64,000 bases of DNA from Rugalucina vietnamica (lineage: Eukaryota; Mollusca; Bivalvia; Lucinida; Lucinidae): positions 17,673,851 through 17,737,850 of the forward strand of contig OZ024878.1 in the NCBI GenBank assembly GCA_964017185.1, read 5' to 3'. The notes under the pieces are model-generated. The model was given only the letters and a program-made list of their open reading frames with translations, was not told where the DNA came from and searched no databases. The translations under genes and the position numbers were made by a program. The first letter of the stretch is position 1, and every line of letters starts with the position of its first letter. Below, one piece after another: positions 45,626-55,984 of the stretch.

Positions 45626-46632
45626 AAAAGGTAAAAGTAGGCACTACTCAGGAAAAGGTGCAATCAGAAAGAAATCCCAACTCAAAAACCCGAGGTGGGA
45701 AAAAATCCTAAATTGACAGTCAGGTACTTGTACTAAGAAAACATATCGTAAGTAGAGTGAAAAGGTACAAGTAGGCAAAGATCAGGAAAAGGCGCAATCA
45801 GAAAAAGATTCCCACTCCAAAAACCGAGGTGGGAAAAAACCAAACTAACAATCAGGTACTTATACCATGAAACATATCGTAAGCCGAATGAGCAGCTATT
45901 TTCCCAATAGGTGGCCACTCAGTTACCTTAACAGCTATTTCGCAGTAGGCGGTCACACAGTTACCCGAACTTACTAAAATATGAAAACGTACATAAGATT
46001 CACATCATCTAGTTAGTTGTTCCGACCTCGTGGTGACACACTAATTAGTCGATGAATCATCAAGGACAAACAAATAAATCATGATTACCGCCATGATGAA
46101 TCAAAAACGAGGACTCACAGTTTCAGTAAGCTGTCCGACGCCAGAGATCCCTGGGCGTTAAACAACTTACTGAAAATCTTTAGCAAAAGGAAACACCATG
46201 ATGAATCAAAAACGAGGACTCACAGTTTCAGTAAGCTGTCCGACGCAAGAGATCCCTGGGCGTTAAACAACTTACTGAAAATCCTTAGCAAAAGGAAACA
46301 CCAGTTGCGCCCCGTTGGGTCAAGCAACAGACAAGAAGCTCCGGCCGAAGCCAAGTAAAATAAACAGCTTTTAGACGGGGACATCATAGAGTCTGACGCC
46401 CGACCCACCGGCGTGCAATTAAGCAAGGCAGCATTGTTGTCAACCATGATTGGGTTAAAAACTAAGCACGCAGACTGTCGCATAATATTTAAGTTATATC
46501 CTATACGTCTGTAACGTGTATTGATTTTTCTGAACTGAAAAGAAAAATCATTCTTTCCTATAAGTTTCCTTAATTTGTAAACCAAGTCACAACATAAGTC
46601 TGTTTCCGAAAGGCCCTCACGCAAAAGCATCT
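45626..46632 (-). mobile_element. Family D element with RT C-terminal fragment
   Basis: Tail from 45626, interrupted by a second D tail at 45760-45931, then 3' region and RT remnant to 46632. An ORF at 46220-46630 matches RT residues about 347-430 and reads on past the usual stop. 46088-46300 is a two-copy duplication of about 104 bp (CATGATGAATCAAAAACGAG). Confidence 0.85.
45760..45931 (-). mobile_element. Family D tail nested in another D tail
   Basis: AAAAGGTACAAGTAGGCAAA to GGCCACTCAGTTACCTTA, about 172 bp. The host D resumes with AGCTATTTCGCAGTAGGCGG. It is closer to the tail at 26033 than to its host, so it is younger. Confidence 0.88.
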
Positions 46633-46872
46633 AGAATACCTTATTTTCAACTAAGTAATCCCCTAATACGATCAATTTGAAAGTGTTCTGCCCTCAATCT
46701 CAGCTTCTGCTATTTATGGAACAAAATGAGTCTGTAAAACTTTTCAACCTTTGTTTCATTAGTTACAATGTGATTAAAGCTCAATATGTTGAAATTGCAC
46801 GCTGTCTTATAATTACTCAATTAACAAAATATTATGTTAGATTTGAAAGTCAAGGACTGTCAGAACATTACG

Positions 46873-46952
46873 ATAACATGTCCGTGTATTGTATACCACC
46901 TTGTAACACACTTTTATGTAGTAATACTGGGGTAAACAAGGGTACACATTTT
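46873..46952 (-). mobile_element. Truncated family B end at the U1/U2 junction
   Basis: ATAACATGTCCGTGTATTGT, then ACTGGGGTAAACAAGGGTAC. Sequence stops at the join to U copy 2, while the counterpart at 50360-50553 continues through the hairpin. Confidence 0.8.
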
Positions 46953-47137
46953 TACGTAAGCTCTACAAGGACAAGTTATCATTATCTAGCTTCATGTCAC
47001 AGCATGCTTTCAGAAATGTCATTGCCTCAGTATATGATTGGCAAGATCTGCATTTATTGCTGGATTTCAGTTCACAAACAATTGATATTGGAAAATGTGG
47101 GTACCCACTCCAAATTCTGGTTGGTCAATACTGAACA

Positions 47138-47984
47138 CATTACGAAAACTTGCCCACAGATCTTTTTAATTTGTAAAAATTAAAAAATATTCAGGAAAAA
47201 AAAATGTTTGATATTTTCTTATTTTTGCTCAAAACATATGTTGTATGTACAAGTTAGAACCGCCTCGCCGATGCAGTTGTAACGAGTACTCACAATCTAT
47301 GTTTTGGAGCAAAAATAAGAAAATCAGGTATACCCCAGGTATATCATAGTTGGTTGGGGCCGGAGCTTCTTGTCTGTTGCTTGGCCCACCGGGGCCAACT
47401 GGTGTTTTTCTTTTGCTCCGGAGTTAGTAAGTTATTCGGCGCCCAGAAATCTCCATCGTCGGGCAGCTTACTGAATCTGCTGAGTCCTAATTTTTGATTC
47501 ATCAGGATGTTAATAATGATCTATCTGTTTGTTCTTGATGATTCATTGACTAGTTAGAGATTCACCACGAGGACCGAAGAACTAACTAACCACTGCAGAA
47601 GCTGAGGGTGAGGTTATGGCCATGTAAAATCGATTTAAGCCCGCCAGTAATTTTATATTACTGATCGTTCCAAGGCGATACTTCTGTGGTGGTTCTTTTT
47701 GTTTTTATGTCTTGGTGTTTAAAACTTTTTGTGCTGTTGGCTCTTTATGCATGTTTTCATATTTTAGTAAAGTTTAGGTAACTGAGCGCCCACCCGTTTG
47801 GGAAAATAGCTGTTCATTTGGCTTACGATATGTTTTTATAGTATAAGTACCTGATTGTTAATTTAGTTTTTACCCATCTCGGTTTTTGGAGTGGGAATCT
47901 TTTTTCTGGTTGCGCCTTTTCCTGATCTTTGCCTACTTGTACCTTTTTAAGGGGGTATTCATTGCACGGACATGTTTCTTGATG
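47138..47984 (+). mobile_element. Family B element split by a D insertion
   Basis: Left part 47138-47347 (CATTACGAAAACTTGCCC through the hairpin). Right part 47949-47984 (AAGGGGGTATTCATTGCACG to CTTGATG). Some B sequence (the TATATAAAAGTGGGG region) is missing at the join. The empty site in U copy 1 reads CTGAACATGTAGGTC near 43975. Confidence 0.88.
47348..47948 (+). mobile_element. Family D tail inserted in B
   Basis: Begins AGTTGGTTGGGGCCGGAGCT and ends TTTGCCTACTTGTACCTTTT. 5'-truncated just after the RT stop region. Confidence 0.9.
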
Positions 47985-48333
47985 ATGTAGCCCAGCAAAT
48001 GTAGGCCACGAAGACACATATGCGACCTTCCAAAAATAACAGTTTTTCTCTGAGAGAGTATTCAAAACAAAACGAATATATAAAATATTATACATGTATA
48101 TTGTAAATTTGCTCATACAAAACATAACACTCCCACTAAGGCTTCGAAACATTTAATTTTACAAAGAAGACAACGCACTTGATGAAATATATTTATTCTT
48201 CCCGAAAAATGAATAACCTTTGAGTAGTTTGTATTTATTTCATGTCGTGGTCATTAAGTGTGTTTCCCATCTGTCACTGAAATCTATTCAAAATCTTAGA
48301 TTTCTCAGACGCGAACCTGTGCTCGACAAAATT

Positions 48334-48548
48334 GAGCCGCCTCGTGGGAAAACCAACAATGTGGTTTCCGAACATGTTCAACACAAACCGAGCTGGACAA
48401 GCACAGAAAGTGGCTTGAGGCTGGAAATTTTGGATTTAGAAAGTAGAGGAATTGTACTATCCTTTTAGCGAAAACAAAGGCGCTGATCAGCTGATCTGCG
48501 CCTTTGTTTTCGCCTATGCAGATTGTTGGTTTTCCCATGAGGCGGCTC
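48334..48548 (-). mobile_element. Family A MITE in U copy 2, shortened hairpin
   Basis: GAGCCGCCTC to GAGGCGGCTC. The hairpin is reduced to GCTGATCAGCTGATCTGC, having lost the CTTCGCGG...CCGCGAAG part. Confidence 0.92.
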
Positions 48549-48659
48549 AAATGTTACATCATAATTTGTTAGCCACTACTCAGGTGAGCATAATCGTCCA
48601 TTTGGTCTAAATGTTGAGTGGTCTAAATGTTCTTCAGGCCCAGTGCTTAGTTCAAAACA

Positions 48660-49253
48660 GAACCGTTTTTATACTACTATTGACTAAAAGACTTCACTAG
48701 ACGCATTGGATTCCCTATTGGTTGTTTTGTGCGCTGAGACGAATTCAATTTCGATAAGTAAACGAGACAACATTGATATCATTGGTGATCAATTTGAAAT
48801 TAAATTGAGGCATCAATCAAGGAATAACAGCCTAGTTATGATAAACATTATCTTGCTCTATGTCAAAAGCAACTTAACTTCTTTCAAGCCATCTACGAAT
48901 GCCCCCGCATCTACTTAGATTTGACAAACGTCCATTCTATACTTATGGTTCGTACATTTTACGCAGCCTACAGAAGTGCCTATGTCAATGATAACGTTGT
49001 TAATAATATGATTGGTTTGTTCCTAACTCAAACGTCAGACCCGTTTTCTCTGAATGGAATGTATGATTAGATGAGTAGTGTGAGTGACTTTAATGTTGTT
49101 TACACAGAAACATTACCCAATATGATAAGGTGGTGTGCGTCGAATGGTGTTTGCTGTACAGTTAAAAGGGCGATTATAAACCTACTAGCTCATTCTATAT
49201 GGACTATATTAAGTCTTAAAGTGCTTAAAATGCTAACAGATGCTGTCAGATAG
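48660..49253 (+). pseudogene. Unidentified decayed coding region, copy 2
   Basis: Parallels 44869-45498. The second and third peptide stretches lie in one frame here and are separated only by a TAG just before MSSVSDF (49071). In copy 1 a one-base length difference breaks the frame and that codon is AAG. Product unknown. Confidence 0.45.
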
Positions 49254-49357
49254 AATTTAGACGTGATTACATGCACTCTCCTGTTGTCACTTCGATACGA
49301 GAAACGAAGTTATGAAACAATGATAAAAAACAGTTTTGTTCTCTGGGGTTTTAAGAC

Positions 49358-50108
49358 ATTGACAGTTAGGTACTTGTACTAAGAAAACATACCGTAAGCC
49401 GAGTGAGCAGCTCTTTCACAATAGACGGCCACTCAGTTACCCGAACTTACCTAAAATATGAAAACGTACATAAGATTCAAACAAAACAAAAATTCGACTC
49501 CAAAATATAAAACAAATACAACCACAACAGAAGTTTCGCCTTGGAACAATCAGTAATATAAAACTTATTGGGGGCTCAAACCGGTTTTACAGGGCCCTTA
49601 CCTCACTTTCATCTTCTGCAGTGGTTCACAACATTTAGTTGCTAGTAGCTGCTCGGTTCTCGAAGTGACTCTCTAACTAGTCGATGAATCATCAAGGACA
49701 AACAAATAAATCATGATAACCACCATGATGAATCAAAAACGAGGACTCACAGATTTAATGAGCTGCCCGACGATGGAGATCCCTGAGCGCCAAACTTACT
49801 GAAAGTCATTAGCAAAAGAAAAAACACCAGTTGAACCCCGCTGGGCCGAGCAACAGACAAGAAGTTCCGGCACCAACCAACTAAAATGAATAACTTTAAG
49901 GCGTGTAATTAAAAAAAAGGCAGCATATCAACCATGATTGGGTTAAAGTATGCAGACTGTCGCATAATATTTAAGTTATATCATATACGTCTGTAACGTG
50001 TAATGATTTTTCTTATCTGAATTTAAGAAAAATCGTTCCTTCCTATAAGTTTCTTTAATTTGTAAACCAAGTCACCATTTCCGAAAGACCCTCACGTAAA
50101 AGCGTCTA
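49358..50108 (-). mobile_element. Family D element, 3' terminus lost
   Basis: TTGACAGTTAGGTACTTG, AAGCCGAGTGAGCAGC, 3' region, and degraded RT end (TTCCGAAAGACCCTCACG). Orthologous to 45626-46632. Confidence 0.8.
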
Positions 50109-50359
50109 GAATACCTTATTTTAATTTGGTAATCCCCAAATACAATCAATTTGAAAGTATTCTGCCCACAATCTCAGTTTCTGCTATTTATGTAACAAAA
50201 CGAGTCTGTAAAATTCTCAAAGCATTTCTTTTCATCGTGTGTTTCATTAGTTAAAATGTGATTAAAGCTCAAAATGTTGAAATTGCACGCTGTCTTATAA
50301 TTACTCAATTAACAAAAGATAATGTTAGATTGGAAAGTCAATGACTGCCTGACATTACG

Positions 50360-50553
50360 ATAACATGTCCGTGTTATGTATACCCCCTTGTAACCAATTT
50401 TTATGTAATAAAACTGGGAGCTACAGGGGTACAATTTTTTTCTTATTATTGATCCAAAACATAGATCGTGGTTACTCGTTACAACCGCCTCGCCAAGGCG
50501 GTTCTAACGTGTTCCTAAAATCAATGGTTTGAGCAAAAATAAGAAGAAAAAAA
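50360..50553 (-). mobile_element. Family B element, partial
   Basis: ATAACATGTCCGTGTTATGT start and hairpin ACAACCGCCTCG/CAAGGCGGTTCTAAC, ending after GAGCAAAAATAAG. The remaining end is missing. Confidence 0.85.
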
Positions 50554-50724
50554 CTCGTCACGTGGGCGGAGCTTGAATCGAGTCATATTCAGAATCACCA
50601 GAGTAAATATACATTGAATTTGTGTACTTTGCCTTGGCCTAAATGTTATAAAAATAAATTAGTCTGTTTCCATTTTAGCTGCCCCAACCGAAATAGCATT
50701 GGCTTATTTTTGATACTCGATTGG

Positions 50725-51002
50725 ACATTGCCCATGCAATATACAGAGATTTTTTAAAGTTGTAAAATGAAAATTTTCAGAAGAAAGTTATCTTTTGTTA
50801 TCTTTGTTCAACACATGGACTATGGGTACAAGTTAGAACACCTCGCCGATGCGATTCTACATGTAACGAGTACCCCACAATCTTTGTTTTGGAGAAAAAA
50901 TAAGAAAAATCGGTATACCTCTGCATACGCCAGTTTTGCTAAATAAAAGTGGGGTATAAGGGGTATATGGGGTATACATTTTTAGGACATGTCATCCTGA
51001 TG
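50725..51002 (+). mobile_element. Family B element, degraded
   Basis: GCCCATGCAATATACAGAGA start, imperfect hairpin (AACACCTCGCCGATGCGATT), CTAAATAAAAGTGGGG, and end AGGACATGTCATCCTGATG. Confidence 0.85.
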
Positions 51003-51080
51003 ATATACAACACAATGTATGATGTGAGTCAAAGGTATCGATTTTTCTTACATCAAAGCTCCTGACTACAGTACAGGAGA

Positions 51081-51938
51081 GAAAGGTGCAAGTAAGCAAA
51101 GATCAGGAAAAGGCGCGATCAGATAAAGATTCCCACTCAAAAAACCGAGGTGGGAAAAAACTAGATTAACAATCAGGTACTTAATACCACGAAGCATGTT
51201 TGAATAGTTTATACTGTTTGATTATGCCGATTTTAATGCTTACATTTCAAACGTGCAAGGTTCACTTGTGGTGAATAATATTTTGAGGAGGATGGAGATG
51301 TACCTGTAATGGTATTTACTGCATATGGTTTGCTTGTTTATCAAGCGTCTTCTTCACAATGATGCTTCGTATTGTCTGAATGTGTATTGCACTCCTTATG
51401 CTTTCACAAGAGTTATTCACAAATAACTATTGTGAGAACGTAAATTTTTCGTCTTCCTTACTGAGTCTGTTGAGTCCTCGTTTTTGATTCATCAGGGTGG
51501 TTATCATGATTTATTTGTTTGTCCTTGGTGATTTATTGAATAGTTATAGATTCACCACGAGGACCAAACAACTAACTAAATGTTGTGAACCACTGCAGTA
51601 GACGAGGGTGAGTTTAGGCGCCTGTAAAATCGATTTAAGCCCCCCCCCCCCAATAATTTTATATTACTGATCGTTCTAATGCAATAATTTTGCTGTGGTT
51701 CCATTTGTTTTATGTTTTTTGAGTCGAATTTTGTGCTGTTTGAACCATATGTACGTTTTCATATTTTTATTTAAGTTCGGAGTGGTCGCCTACTGGGAAA
51801 TAACTGATCACTCGGCTTACAATATGTTTTCTACGTATAAGTACCTTATTGTCAATTTGGGTTTTCCCACCTCGGTTTTTGGAGTGGGAATTTCTTTCTG
51901 ATTGCGCATTTTCCTGATCGTTGCCTACTTGTACCTCT
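51081..51938 (+). mobile_element. Family D element with inverted short end
   Basis: Short minus-oriented terminus at 51081-51196. After 260 bp of unassigned sequence, a long plus-oriented 3' region follows at 51457-51938 ending GTTGCCTACTTGTACC. This mirrors the arrangement at 26033-28196. Confidence 0.75.
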
Positions 51939-52187
51939 CCATAGGTATCATTAGGCCTTAAACGCAATCATTCATTATAATATGTTAAGAAAGGACCGAT
52001 GTCGTGAGAGGGAATGACGTAATGATTAAAATTTTCGTATATATGCACTTATCATACTATATAGACAGTAGTCTGGACAATGAAAATCTGAAGTAAAACA
52101 AAAGGGTATGATATGTTGATTACTAACTGTATTTCGACAGGAACAAATGAAATTGAATTCTTCCTAAGAACTTTAGACACATATCGA

Positions 52188-53460
52188 AATAAAAATAAAA
52201 CTGAGATCCTTTAAGAGCAGCGAGCATCTTAATGAGAAAAGTAAAGTGATGGGCCATAGAGCGGTTTTGGCTTATCAAGCCTCTTCAGTGACCCTTAAGC
52301 AACATTGAGCCAAAGGTAATTACAGGAAATTTGAAATTTTCAAGATGGTTGTCAATACAAAGACTAGTATTATCCAAATAGGGTCTAATATATACACATG
52401 GAATTAAGTTAGGGAACACCTGTAATAATGTGACTACCAACTTTGGACTGTCTATATCCTTCTTTATAAAAATTATGAAGAATGTTTTGACAATTTGTCA
52501 GAATCTGTAGTCTCCGAAGTTGCGTCTATGTGAAAATGGTAAGCATCAAACATAAACTGTGGCGGAGAGCGGCCATCTTTGATTCAAAAAAAGTTTGCTA
52601 AATTTAAGAAACGCACTGCTAGTCTTTGCGATAACTTCATTATTTGAACTCACGTTGTTGTAATTTTTCGTAAGCATTAAGCTGAGACATGGCTTGTGAA
52701 ACTTAGATCATAAATTCTTTATTTTCTGACCGACTGTCGGCGGTAGGCCCATACTTTTCCGGGGGTAGGTTTCATGTCCACGTTTTGTTCTTTGTGTATA
52801 CATTTTGCAGGTTGTAAATGCTGGGCCAGATATTAGATATGACACTTTAGTAATCTAAACATGTACTTTCTGGTTAAAGTGTCCTAGCGGAATTATTCTT
52901 TTACGGCTTTATTTGCAAAATATCCAAGAATTTTGCTTTCCATAGAAATCAATGCAAACTGTAGATTTTGTATGATTAGTTGGTTTGGAGATGAAGCATG
53001 GAGTTTTAGGCCCGGAGTCGTTTATTCATTCAGAACGATCAGATTCAACATTTTATTCCTGTTTTGCTTTCAAAAATTGAGTTTTGCGGAGTGCAGAAGC
53101 AAAAAGGCAAACTTGTATTCAGTAAAAATGAAGTTTTTCACATATGGCATATTGTATCCTCCGTAGCCAAAGACAAAATGTTGTGGATTTCCATAAACTG
53201 GACTGTAGCTAGGCCAAGGTATGGAATATATGTGATAAAAATTTCAGTATCGCCAGAATAAAGGAAATTGGATTTTTTCAAACTTTTCCCAAGGGCTAAA
53301 AGTGTTCCCTAACTTATTTCCATGTGTATATTAAACGGTGGTAAGAAAATGAATCTAAACCGATAATGAATTCCTGATTTCTCAGAATACCCCCGCAGAT
53401 CTCAAAGGACAGAAAGTATGCTAATCTAAGACATCATGCGCATCTACATTCTCGGTGATG
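52188..53460. repeat. Family E repeat, single unit interrupted by L
   Basis: AAATAAAAATAAAACTGAGA to GGGTCTAATA (52390), then from 53331 TTAAACGGTGGTAAGAAAAT to the E end. Between them lies the complete L element. Confidence 0.85.
52391..53330 (+). mobile_element. Family L TIR element, complete copy, TA target
   Basis: 29-bp TIRs with one mismatch (TATACACATGGAAATAAGTT on the right-hand side read inward). The intact E units read CAAATATATTAAACATTGG at the same place, so the insertion duplicated TA. 940 bp, no transposase, Tc1/mariner-type by target. Confidence 0.93.
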
Positions 53461-53828
53461 TACGAGTATTAGTTCTCGCTTCGTACTTGAGTGTCGTCGT
53501 GACTTTGCGACACTCTATATGCTGTTTCCATGTTACTATTTTGCACTCTTAATTTCCGCGTTCCCGTTTTGTCATTTCAGAATTAATTAATTAATCATTA
53601 AAAAAAAATGGAGTGGTGTCAGGGGCGCGAGGAATTTATTAAAACTAACAGACTACTAATAGCACATAGTAACATCTAACACTTTTTTTACGAAACGCGA
53701 CAATTAAAATCGCAAGTCATTACAAACGTTAGGCTGACATCATTGCCCTTATGTAAGATTTTCGTGTACTGAAATATTTGCTACTATAATTTTATCAGAT
53801 ACCAACATGATAAATCTATTCAGTTATA
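53461..53828. other. No gene recognised
   Basis: AT-rich; nothing supported apart from a short ATTAATTAATTAAT run near 53582. Confidence 0.4.
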
Positions 53829-53830
53829 TA

Positions 53831-54766
53831 CAGTCAGACATAAGTTAAGCATCACCCTAACATTATTCTGGAGACGCTTTTGAGATAACACTTACTTCGT
53901 AACAACAATTATTCTATGACGGTATTTTACCAATCACGGGATTTTTTTGATGTGTGAAAACCGTCAGAATAACATTTTTCGCTTAGATTCTATGGGGTGG
54001 TTTATACTCTTACCCGAATATTCTCTGAGCCTATATTTTGGGAGTATGTCCTTTGTAATTGTATAATTCATCAATAACTATTTGATTTGAATTTGTTAAA
54101 ATATAGACAAGTGCCAAGATGCTTTTTGTTATACTCATTGTTTTATGGAAGTTAATCATCAAAACTTATTCGCTTGTTATTTAAGCATTACGTTTTCACT
54201 ATGTAACATGCAATTCCTGAACCTTCCATAACCGTTAATATCAGAGATATCAGTTCGTATTTTCATGGTGGTTAGGATGGATTTGACATGGTACATGTAT
54301 CAAAATGACATTAATATTTTACACTTTTTTGGCGATTAAAACTGTTTAAATTTCTAGGCTATTTCAGGCTTTGTTTGCATAGCCCATAACCTTATTGACT
54401 ATCAAGATTTGTTAAAAAGTATCATTGATATATGCAACAAGTCGAATGGTTTGTAGAACATACCACAAGAGATGTTGTAATTGCACTTGAATCATAAAGC
54501 ACTGTACATTGTGTACAGCGGATCCACGAAAAGCAAGGTACAGTACATGTACCAAACTTGTGTTTTAATTCATGGAGGGTGGGGTGATGCACGGGTTTAG
54601 TACGACAAATGCTTACATGTCTCTTTGATAGTTTCTAAATACCACTTTACTCCTAAATAATCACGCTCGGCTTCAAAATATACATGGAAATGACATCTAT
54701 CAAAAATGTTATGACACAATGTTATGACACAATATATTCAGGTGATGCTTAACTAATGTCTGACTG
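53831..54766. mobile_element. Family M TIR element (Tc1-like, non-autonomous), copy 2
   Basis: CAGTCAGACATAAGTTAAGC to GCTTAACTAATGTCTGACTG with TA on both sides. The interior is only weakly related to copy 1 at 3935-4643. A family A element abuts it within a few bases at 54774. Confidence 0.85.
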
Positions 54767-54773
54767 TATATAT

Positions 54774-55007
54774 GAGCCGCCTCATGGGAAAACCAACAAT
54801 CTGCATATGCGAAAACAAAGGCGCAGATCAGCTTCGCAGTAACTGCGAAGCTGATCAGCGCCTTTGTTTTCGCTACTCGGATAGTAAAATTCCTCTTCTA
54901 CTTAAATCCAAAATTTCAAGCTTCTAGCTTTTTTCTGTGCTTGTACAGGCCCTTTTGGGTCAGACCTGTTCGGAAACCACATTGTTGGTTTTCCCACGAG
55001 GCGGCTC
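54774..55007 (+). mobile_element. Family A MITE, full length, TSD ATAT
   Basis: GAGCCGCCTC to GAGGCGGCTC, ATAT at 54770-54773 and 55008-55011. Hairpin GCAGATCAGCTTCGCAG / CTGCGAAGCTGATCAGC intact. Confidence 0.95.
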
Positions 55008-55011
55008 ATAT

Positions 55012-55700
55012 ACCTTAGCCTTATACAAGTTTAATGCACATACTACCAATCCTATACAACTGAAAAAGACTGTCTTAAAACTGGGTAAATGTTTTCTTCT
55101 TGCAATGATAGTGATGACCGTTGATTGTCGGTACAAGATGGTACAAGCAGAAGAAAAAAACAACAGTCTTAAACCTAAGGTTGCGATATTTTCTAGACAG
55201 TTTCTATCCTTTTCAGAGCACCACTAACGTTACTTGGGATACACAAAAATATTCTTCTGACTGGCGTGTTTACCCAATGAGTTTCAAAATGCTTTATCAT
55301 CGCTGGAAAAACGCGCAGGAAATTATGTCGCATAATTTGTGGCACTCCCTATAAATTCATATGATTGTTTTGCAAAGTCTGGCGTATTCTCATGTCTCCT
55401 TCCTTGGTGCCACAGAGATGATTCCTGAAACATACAGTTCTCAAAAAATGTGTTATGTAAGGGGAATGACGTGTTAATTAAACAGACTAACGTATATATC
55501 TATTACACCTACTGAATAGCGTAACACTATCGTTATGGAAATAAACAGTGAAATTCTGGTTGTCAACAGCAAGAGGTCAGACCAACAATTAATTAAAAGT
55601 CTTGAGCGTGCTCTGAATTCTTGAAAACTTCATAAGTCCAAGATCTGGACTGGTTAATGGGTAACTGTAGGTCAATGCCTAGGGTTGCAATGAGTGTAAA
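55012..55700. other. No gene recognised
   Basis: Short ORFs only (the longest begins inside the adjacent MITE). Nothing supported. Confidence 0.4.
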
Positions 55701-55704
55701 ATTT

Positions 55705-55938
55705 GAGCCTCCACATGAGAAAACCAACTATCTGCATATGCGAAAACAAAGACGCAGATCAGCTTCGCGGTAACCGCGAAGCTGATCAGCGCCTTTGTTT
55801 TCGCTACTCGGATAGTACAATTCCTCTTCTTCTTAAATCCAAAATTTCAAGCTTTTAGCCTGCTTCTGTGACTGTACAGCTTGATTTGTGTCGGACCTGT
55901 TCGGAAACCACATTGTTGGTTTTCCAACGAGGCGGCTC
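55705..55938 (+). mobile_element. Family A MITE, full length, TSD ATTT
   Basis: GAGCCTCCAC to GAGGCGGCTC with ATTT at 55701-55704 and 55939-55942. The perfect hairpin GATCAGCTTCGCGGTAACCG is present. Confidence 0.95.
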
Positions 55939-55984
55939 ATTTATACGAACATGTAAGGCGATTCCATCAACTGTGAATACATCA

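Larger units (their letters stand above)
43797..46952. repeat. Tandem segmental duplication U, copy 1
   Basis: Starts ACGTAAGCTCTACAAAGACA and ends at a truncated B element (46873-46952). The second copy starts directly at 46953 with ACGTAAGCTCTACAAGGACA. Shared content: GGGTACCCACTTCAAATTCT, GCCACGAAGACACATA, GCTTCGAAACATTTAATTTT, the decayed ORF region and a D element. Confidence 0.85.
46953..50440. repeat. Tandem segmental duplication U, copy 2
   Basis: Second copy of 43797-46952, with a B element at 47138, a D element inside that B, no A element at the 44186 position, and its own A, ORF region and D element. Confidence 0.85.

Noticed and set aside
46677-47183. 168-residue plus-strand ORF
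   Set aside because: It runs across the U1/U2 junction, a truncated B element and the start of another B element. The copy near 50150 is not open. It is translated repeat sequence.
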